Part shown: in pieces, positions 56,553 through 64,000 of the stretch
How the letters are laid out: each line of letters starts with the position of its first letter
Position numbering within the stretch: position 1 is the stretch's first letter
DNA from: Chimonanthus salicifolius
Taxonomy: Eukaryota > Streptophyta > Magnoliopsida > Laurales > Calycanthaceae
DNA: 64,000 nucleotides
Reading direction: 5' to 3'
Assembly (NCBI GenBank): GCA_013350335.1
Contig: CM023540.1
Location: forward strand, 15,815,828-15,879,827
Made by a program: the position numbers and the translations under genes
Notes under the pieces: model-generated
Database searches by the model: none
What the model was told of the DNA's origin: nothing
The model's input: only the letters and a program-made list of their open reading frames with translations

Positions 56553-57650
56553 TGTGGTTCCCTCAAAAGGAATATATTTTTTAGAGAGAGCTGAGATTTG
56601 TGGTTGTTAAATTATCACCAATAGGAAGAACAACCAAGTTAAGCTACCAAATGACTACAGCCTTTTTTCTTTTTTACCCTCTCCAAACTGAATACAATTT
56701 TTTTGTATAAACTTTAAAAACAAGAGGAACACAATTTCAGTTGCTGAATGAAAATTCTATATGAAAAGTATTCTGATGAACATCAAAAATCGAAAATTAA
56801 ACAAAGTTAGAAATAGAGTAGTCTGGTTCAGACTTTATCATAAAATAACTCTAAATATTACGGAGAAAAAGGAAATATTAGTCTTACAAACAACAAAAAG
56901 AGGTTCAGAGATTTCTTTTTCGTCGCCTGCAGCCAAACTACAGTAAACCTAAGAGACAAGGGCAGTAGCAACTGCAATCGCAATCTCTGTACAAAAGCGA
57001 CCACAAGTATAACAGCTATTGATCGGAAACTATAAAAAATAATAATAAGAAAATGAGAAGTGAACTCAGATCTGTAAAGGCTCAGCAAACAAAATCCCTA
57101 AAAACTTACTTAGAGAGGAGATTAAGACGAAAAATCAAGTACGTCCTGAGATTTTGAAAGAAATAGCCCAGAACCGATCCAGCAAATAGAAAAGGAGCAG
57201 AAATGCTAAAAAACATGCGATCCGAGCTCGGATTTTCAAAGACTGAGCTAATTCAAGCCCTAAAACATGAAGAGAAGGTCAAAAATCCATCAGTAAGCCT
57301 TAAAAAGGGGATTTGAGATCGGCCATTAAATACATCTTGGCAGAGGTCTTAAAACTCGAATCAGAGCTGAGGTTCGTGGTTGCAGTTGGAATATCAAAGA
57401 TCAGAGTAGATATTTGAAGGAAATGCACAAAAAACAACGGATTTCCACCTAAGAAGTGGTCTTTCCGAATAAATAACGCACCGAGAGAGATGAACGGAAG
57501 CCAGAGAATTCACACCATGGTTTTGGAGAGATTCGAATGCTCCGAAAGATTCGAATAGGAGAGAGAGAGAGAGAGAGAGAGAGATTTGAAATGCTTTAAA
57601 AGGATTTGCAGAGAGAAAATTGGACCTTTTAGGGATCGAAATGCGGCCAT
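56553..57650 (-). promoter_or_regulatory. SUVH 5' leader region with a possible 5'-UTR intron
   Basis: A strong donor on the minus strand, CTCTAA/GTAAGT, lies at 57110/57109, and CTTTTGAG/GGAACC just before the ATG could be the acceptor. This would give a leader intron of about 540 bases; relatives have leader introns. A (GA)n microsatellite at about 57562-57585 would lie in or near the leader. The ORFs here look like chance. Confidence 0.4.
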
Positions 57651-57849
57651 TCTTTTCGAGAAAATGCTCTCTGCATATTCCACTACTTTCTCGTTTCCTT
57701 CCTCCCTTTGTTCTAATCACCTGAAACAGTTCTTGTGTTAGTCTTGTACAAACCAAGCCCTTGGTGTGAAGCGTGTACAATTAAGACAATTGCGCGTGTT
57801 AAAAAACCCGTCGAGACGGACTCTTTGTGCTTTGAACCTATATTTGTAC

Positions 57850-58170
57850 TTTTTTCGGGGGTCGAAAAATCGGCGGCCGAAATCTCGGCCGAGATTTTTT
57901 CTCTCTGTTCCTATTTTTTTCTTTTTAAATATCGGTCGCCTTTTTTTAAAAAAAAAAGCATTTAAAAAAATTTAAAAAAGTATTTTTTTTTAAAAAAAAA
58001 TATCAGTTGATATGGACAAATATCGGCTGAGATATCAGTCAGACCTACAATCGATATTCTTATTTTTTTTTCTCTATGTGTATCGACCGAGATATCTCAA
58101 TCTTCGAAAACTCAAGATATCTCGATCAATACGCATTGTATCGATCAAAATTTATACTCCCGACTTTTGT
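57850..58170. mobile_element. GATATC/CGGCCGA-rich MITE-like remnant
   Basis: GGCCGAAATCTCGGCCGAGA at one end and repeated ATATCGGCTGAGATATC, CGACCGAGATATCTC and AAGATATCTCGATC motifs give many small palindromes. It is similar in style to 44790-45080. No ORF of interest. Confidence 0.4.
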
Positions 58171-58895
58171 AGAGGGTCGGGTTGGGCCTTAAGTTAATTT
58201 GGGCTAAGCCCAGATTCTAAATATTACAGTCCATGCAGGCTTAAATCATGATTCTCTGAACTCGGAAGTGTGATTAGAGGAATCAATACTAAAGTAAGTA
58301 ATACGAGTCTCCCATTTTGTTTCACTTTTGTTAAAACAAGTGTTGGAAATTAACTACAAGAATCTAGGTTTTTAGCATATACCAGTTTAGGAATTAGATT
58401 AAAAAAGAACCTCTTCCCCTAATTTCATTACTTTATCACATCGAAAATATTTGTGAATAAAGAGCTAAAATCTGATTATCTGCAAAAAGAATCAGAAATC
58501 TACACGCACTACAACCAATTATAAATTTTCTAAGAAATAGCAAATGTGCTTCAAATCACATGATTTATTTAAAAAAAATTACTTCTTTTAAATTTACACG
58601 TGAGAAACCACGTAAAACCCCTATGAAAAAAAAAAAAACACTTAAAAGTCTTAATAAACCACAACCATAAGCAACTCACAGGATATACATTACCGCCCCC
58701 AACTACAAGTTGTACTCCTACACATAAATACAATTTCAAAAGAACAAGTGAGCAATAAATATTTTAGATAGTAGTAAGATTCATGATTAGGATAACTCAG
58801 AGGCAAGGCGAGTATAATTTCCATGCTTCAAATCTGTAAAATAAAAAGGTGAGCATTACAACCCCCCTGATGGGATTAGAATTATCCTCGACTTT

Positions 58896-59500
58896 GATAC
58901 CATCTGCAACGACCCTGTCCACCAAACATGATATTATCCACTTCGCGCTCACATACACGCCCTCACAGTTTGCTTTGGGATTTGCACCCATAAATATATC
59001 CTAAAAGACCTCATGCTAATTGAAAGAAGAGTGTAACCTATATCCCAATATCTGAACAACCTTCTAGATGATGTGAGAGTCCAAAGTTGAAAATATCATG
59101 CTGGACAGAGCAGGGTCGTTACAGATGGTATAATAGCTAAAGATTGGCTCTAGTCTCAGGCGAGGGGAATGTGATGGCCCACCCCAGATGCTGTACTCGG
59201 TTCTCTTAATCTGAGGTGGCTCCCGAACACGGTGATCGCTAGTGGAAGGAAGAGGAGAACTCCAATGTACAAGAGAGAGAAAATTTGCCATTTGGCATTG
59301 ATGGAGTGGAGAGGCAATCCCACATTGGCTGGGAGCTATCCTGATCCTTACGATTTAAGTAGGACTCTCTTTTCTTTCAGTATGAGGTCTTTTGGGATGT
59401 ATGTATGAGTGCATATCCCAATGCAAAATTATGAAAGCGGGTGTGTGTAGTCCAAAGCAAACAATATCATACTCAAGTGGAGTAAAGTCTTCACAACTCA
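58896..59500. mobile_element. scrambled TRIM/LTR remnants in opposite orientations
   Basis: ATACCATCTGCAACGACCC at 58897-58915 is mirrored by GGGTCGTTACAGATGGTAT at 59110-59129. The segment 58911-59040 reappears inverted at 59310-59480 (GTTTGCTTTGG, CCTAAAAGACCTCATGC versus CAAAAGACCTCATAC). The GGTCGTTACA ends and ATGGTATCAAAG primer-like site relate it to the TRIM family at 31 kb. TCCCACATTGG also fits. Confidence 0.5.
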
Positions 59501-59685
59501 GGAACAATTAGAACGCAATGTGTTTGGTGCAGTTGACCCATATCGGGGTTATAACCCCAATGATTACGATTACGAAGAGTGTCTATGGAAGTACTTTATA
59601 TTAGATTTCCATGCTAAATTAATTAGTAAATAATAAATTTTATTTTTTTCATTGAAATTATATATGTCTTGAGTTTAAATTCAGA

Positions 59686-59900
59686 TGGAGTTGGCTTGAT
59701 GGACCAAAAAACTCCTTTAAGAAAGGAAGTCTTGAGTTCAATTCACGCTCAAATCTTTCTGGTCCACTTTCCATAGGGTTACTCCAAATCAACTTACCAG
59801 TGTGTGGAATTGAGAGATTTACATATGCTCTAGGAATTAATTTCAGCTCTAATGTAGAGTGGGAATACAAGATGAGTAGATTGACAATCACTTTTAATAT
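59686..59900 (+). mobile_element. SINE candidate
   Basis: Box A-like TTGGCTTGATGG and box B-like GAGTTCAATTC are spaced as in tRNA-derived SINEs, followed by a body of about 140 bases. No target duplication or tail was found. Confidence 0.4.
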
Positions 59901-60072
59901 CAATTTCTTAATTTAAGATATTCCACAAATAAATGTTTAAATGCAATCAGGACGCTCGTCCATTACATCTCAGTTGTTAAAAATATGACTTCTATTTATA
60001 TTGTCTATTAGATGTTGCATTTACATTGTAATTTTTTAAAGTAAGGGTTATCGATTGAGGAGGTGGTTAATT

Positions 60073-60077
<5 letters not shown>

Positions 60078-60105
<28 letters not shown>

Positions 60106-60106
60106 C
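60078..60106. repeat. (TA)n microsatellite
   Basis: About 14 TA units. Confidence 0.9.
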
Positions 60107-61614
60107 TTTGCAAAAAATTATGTTTCTTTTAATTTTTATACTTTTAAGTTATAATCTTTAAAATTAGATTACTTGTTTTGATAAAAATTAGTTTCAATAA
60201 AATAATATTAAACAAAGATAATTTTAAAAAGTTAATTATTAGTATAATTCTGGTGAGAGATATTGTCACTAGTTTTTTGTTTTTGTTTTTCAAAGTTGGT
60301 AAATGGTTAAAAATTCAAGTTAGATTGATTATAATAAGTTTTTTTTTTTGCCTTTTTTCCTTAAACTTAGTCAACTTGAATTTTTCAAGTTTGATTTGCA
60401 ACGAGTTAGGGCTGAAATTCGGGATGGATCAGAGTCGAAGTTTAATAAACCCTATTTAACCCATGTCAAAATTTATTAAACCTGGCCCAATCTAAATAAC
60501 TCAACTTGACTTGACCTGATTCAACTTAAATGTTGTTTTATAACTTGGTGCACTCAGGTCGGATTGGGTTGATTTTAAATTTCTCAATCCAATCTGACCC
60601 AAATTTCATATAGATTTTTATTTTGCCAAACTGACCTGATCCAAAATATAAAAATGTATAACCCAAATCCACTAATTTCTCATATCCGATCATGCTGGTT
60701 GGGTTAATACCCGACCCAAGTTTTACCTCTAGTGTGAGTCTGACGCATTTTATTTTGTTGAAGTCAAGTACCTAAATTTATATAATAAGAAAATCAAAAT
60801 AAAAATAATTTTCAATAAGAAATGTAATAGAATAGTGCTTTCCATTCGTGCATTGGAATATGGAGGGATAAAGAATGGTTAACTATCCTCACACAGCACT
60901 TTTGTGTAACTAGACACGGGAATTAGTAGATTTTCTACTCTACCCTTCACCGCCTTATTGATAACTTAAAAAAAAAATATCAAAACCCACAGTTGATGAA
61001 GGAACCAAAACTGGCTCTCCAGCTCGCCGGTAAATACACCGATTTTTAACATTTTTTTTTAAATTATCCATACGGGAGGGTGAAGGGTAAATGGGAAATC
61101 CAGTCATTCACATGTTTTATTTTAAAAAAAATCCAATGTGAGAATCGCTAGCCAGAAGAAAATGCATTAAGATCTTTGACTCGCATGGTGCTTTGCATGA
61201 GTTAAAATTATTGGATCAAGGAAGTGAAGAATCGAGGGAGTTGTATTTTCATTACAACATATAGTTATTAAATCTGTTTTGGAATTTGTTTTGATTTTCA
61301 GTTCAGAGCTCAATATTTTGGACATTATACTTGTTTTCGATGTTCCATTTCAGAAAATAGGAGATAAAAAATTAAAAAATAAAAATATAATAAAATATGA
61401 AAAAATACAAACTCATAAATACATCAAAATTAATTATTTTATTCATTTTACACTAATCTACATAAATGAAAATAAAAATTACCATTAAGTAACTACCCAT
61501 GTTTGTAATCTTACTTTATAATAGTATAATTATCAAATAATAATTCAATAATATTTGAATTTTATTCTAATAAGAATCAAATATAAATTGAATTGAATTG
61601 AATTCTTTTAAAAT

Positions 61615-61780
61615 CCACACGGGTAACTCAGTTGGCATAAATTTTAGAATTAAACTAGAGGTCTTAAGACACCTAAGAAATAAACTTGAATTCTCATTTT
61701 ATTCAAAATCAAAGATCAAAACTCAACATATAAGCACACTAGGTCCATTTTTTTTCTCCAATTTTTATATAAAAATACTT
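61615..61780 (+). mobile_element. weak SINE candidate
   Basis: GGGTAACTCAGTTGGC fits a pol III box A; the matching box B (ACTTGAATTCTC) is farther away than usual. It adjoins the foldback element at 61777-61913. Confidence 0.28.
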
Positions 61781-61913
61781 CATGAATTATAATTGAACCA
61801 AATTTCAGTCCAAAATTCAATTTCTAACTACTTGATTTTAGTAGTTAAAGTCATTAGCCATTCTCAAAATTGAATTTTAGGCGCAAACTTTGTCCAATTA
61901 TAATTCATAAAGT
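61777..61913. mobile_element. short foldback MITE
   Basis: ACTTCATGAATTATAATTG, AAAATTCAATTT and CTACTTGATTTTAGTAGTTA face an inverted arm reading ACTTTATGAATTATAATTGG and AAAATTCAATTTT. Its centre resembles the other foldbacks (CACTTGATCTTAATTG). Confidence 0.6.
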
Positions 61914-62409
61914 GTATTATTTAGTTGAGTGGTTGGATGTCGTATGCATACCTAAAACAATTTAAAAATACTATATAAAATTTGTAGAGTGAAACGAGTA
62001 GGGTCAAAATGGGTCATTTTGACCCCATTCAACTATATCAAGCCCATTCTAACCTGTTCGAAATGGATTGTAACAAACCTAACTACCAGAACTAAACCCA
62101 TTTCATTCCCTTTTTTAGCTAGATTCATGATGACCAGAACGAAATGAAATTCACAAGATAGAACAAGGGTGCCCATCCTAACACGGGCATACTCTTTTAG
62201 GAGATACGGGTTTTAGTGAACTTCTCATTTTGCCTTATCCGTCCGTACGGATTTTAGTAGACTTTCATAAATCAGTTCACTTTTCAGTGAATCGGTTCAC
62301 TGGATCGATGCACTTGACATGTACACCGACCAGATTACTTGAAAATGGAAATTTGAGGAAAGTGATCCGATCGGTGCACCGATTTGGGCTCTTAAGAAAT
62401 TGGTGAACC

Positions 62410-64000
62410 TACCAAATCTGTTACTCCCCGAACCCAGATGTGGGCCTGGAATGCGACTTAATATTTTTTTTTTGGAAACAACACTAACCCGTTAATTCTT
62501 TTAAAAGATCTCTCCTACACACATGAATCACACGCGTGTTCTGACATTCTAGTCACCACTACTAAACCTAACTTAAATGTTCTTACTTTGGCCGACGCAA
62601 CTAACCTACCATTGTTGATGTATCGTTGGTTACGTCATGTTGTCGAATACGTCTAGCGATATATCGCCCATGTCAATGTATCGTTCTAGCAACAATAAGT
62701 GTTGTCTGTTCAGTTCGTCTCAATTGACTTTCCCTCCGACTTTGCACTTAAACCACGTGAGAGATGATATAGAAACATATCAACATACTACTGTAATATA
62801 CATAAATAAGTCAGAACTTATAAACATAGGTTCTTATGCCATAATAAGGCATATTTATTATAAACACATTCAAAACAGGCAAATGGTTTCCATATGCAAA
62901 AACCCTTAAGAACTTCTAAGTCTCAACTTTCAACGAGGGACCATTGGTCCCTCCAATCCATCACCCGGTTCATATCCTGCATTGTATGGGACGTGAGCAA
63001 CAGCCCAGTGGGGAGAACTCATTATAAAAATAAATGGGTATAATGCAACAATAACTAAGCAGTGCATACCTCAGAAATAGAAATGCATGTTATCAGCATA
63101 TCTCATTTTCACCCTAGGTTTATTCTCTAAGGTATTTAATCATATTTGTGCGTATTGCTAACACCGGAGTCGGTCCCTAGCCTTGTCAACAACACCAGGG
63201 TCAGCCCCCATTTGAAGTTCAAGACAGAACTAACATTAATTCCTCCACACAAATAATATAACAATTTACAAGTGCATAAGGTTTTCACGACCTGGCTTAC
63301 TAGCACATCCAACCCAGTGGTTCAAAATGGCGCTCGGCCAACATCAGTAGTTACAACCCAGTGGACCAATATCAGAAATTTAAGGTTATTATCTTTAACA
63401 GACTTAACCTAATATCATACTCATTCTGTGCAAATGTATGACAATGCACAACAATGCATCACTCTCAGTGCCCTTCTTATATAGGGACTTACCCCGAGAG
63501 AATCCAATAAGTTTTGATCTAACCACTTGAAATATTCATGTCAGCAGTCTTGTAATCAATAATAATCAATATTCACAGAAATATATAAAACTGGATTTAA
63601 AAACACGAGTGCCTTTGCCTAGTTTTTGCCCAACAATTCTCAGACATTCCATGGGTCCATACTGCGTTGGAGGCTACAAGTCGTCGACTCCCCGACACCA
63701 TTTTTATCGTCTACGTTCTACACAGTTAGAACATTTTACATATCTTACATGTATGCAGTGGTCAGGTCTCGTATTTTAGACTTATATAACATTTTCCATC
63801 TTAAATGTCCATTGGTCCCATTTCAGTCTGGTATTAGTGGGTTTAACATACAATACAACATAGTATCGGTTCGAGTCTCATCACCTTCTACAGTTGAGTT
63901 TTTCACAGAAAATCTGTAAGATAGAGTAAAACATATAAATTTTCTATTTATCAGTATATACACATAATAATTTCCCAAATCCCGTGCTATTTCCAGAAAA
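62410..64000. other. probable LTR/gypsy-derived non-coding repeat, runs off right edge
   Basis: There are no domains. Phrases such as CAACCCAGTGG occur repeatedly (63313, 63356), and the composition resembles the LTR-like block at 34.5-35.9 kb. The assignment is by general appearance only. Confidence 0.3.

Noticed and set aside
1..64000. CRISPR arrays, bacterial operons, prophage or integron structures
   Set aside because: None present; the repeats seen are eukaryotic transposons and microsatellites, and genes are spliced.

Overview
This is a plant nuclear DNA window: spliced genes with GT-AG introns, an angiosperm-type SUVH histone methyltransferase, a plant RNA polymerase III subunit gene, and a dense population of plant-type LINEs, SINEs, TRIMs, Ty3/gypsy and Copia remnants and MITEs. 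The species cannot be read from the sequence. The long, transposon-filled introns suit a medium-to-large angiosperm genome.

Region by region. (1) 1-25.74 kb, minus strand: the 5' half of NRPC2, the second-largest subunit of RNA polymerase III. I could place 11 exons (295 codons) with consistent phase; the gene runs off the left edge. Three introns are very large (3.4, 6.9 and 10.4 kb). The 10.4 kb intron holds a nearly complete but dead L1-type LINE (about 5.95-11.85 kb), a hAT MITE with an 8-bp target duplication, a foldback MITE and a tRNA-derived SINE with a 17-bp duplication. The 6.9 kb intron holds a second SINE, a foldback MITE, a GTCGAC-rich tandem repeat and a possible organelle-derived insert. 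(2) 25.8-34.4 kb: nested retrotransposons, chiefly a decayed minus-strand Ty3/gypsy element with a complete TRIM inserted in its gag, a second complete TRIM at 33.2-33.7 kb, and the 3' end of another gypsy element. (3) 34.4-38.3 kb: LTR-like DNA carrying about ten copies of a palindromic GGTTCGGC...GCCGAACC motif. (4) 38.6-39.9 kb: Copia-like LTR remnant. (5) 41.07-44.04 kb: two tandem minus-strand pseudogenes for a DUF3444 domain protein. (6) 46.38-47.73 kb: an F-box pseudogene facing a shorter inverted copy of itself, so that a transcript could fold into a long hairpin. (7) 47.7-54.3 kb: repeats, including an inverted pair of related AT/CT-rich elements. (8) 54.40-56.55 kb, minus strand: a SUVH1/SUVH3-type gene with SRA, pre-SET, SET and post-SET, broken or interrupted near its N-terminus by a one-frame shift. 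(9) 56.6-64 kb: its 5' leader, then MITEs, TRIM wreckage, SINE candidates and LTR-like repeats.

Only NRPC2 and the SUVH gene look like conserved cellular genes. Both act on chromatin or transcription but nothing indicates co-regulation. The most unusual structure is the F-box inverted repeat, followed by the palindromic repeats at 37-38 kb and the tandem DUF3444 pseudogenes that share an old nonsense change.
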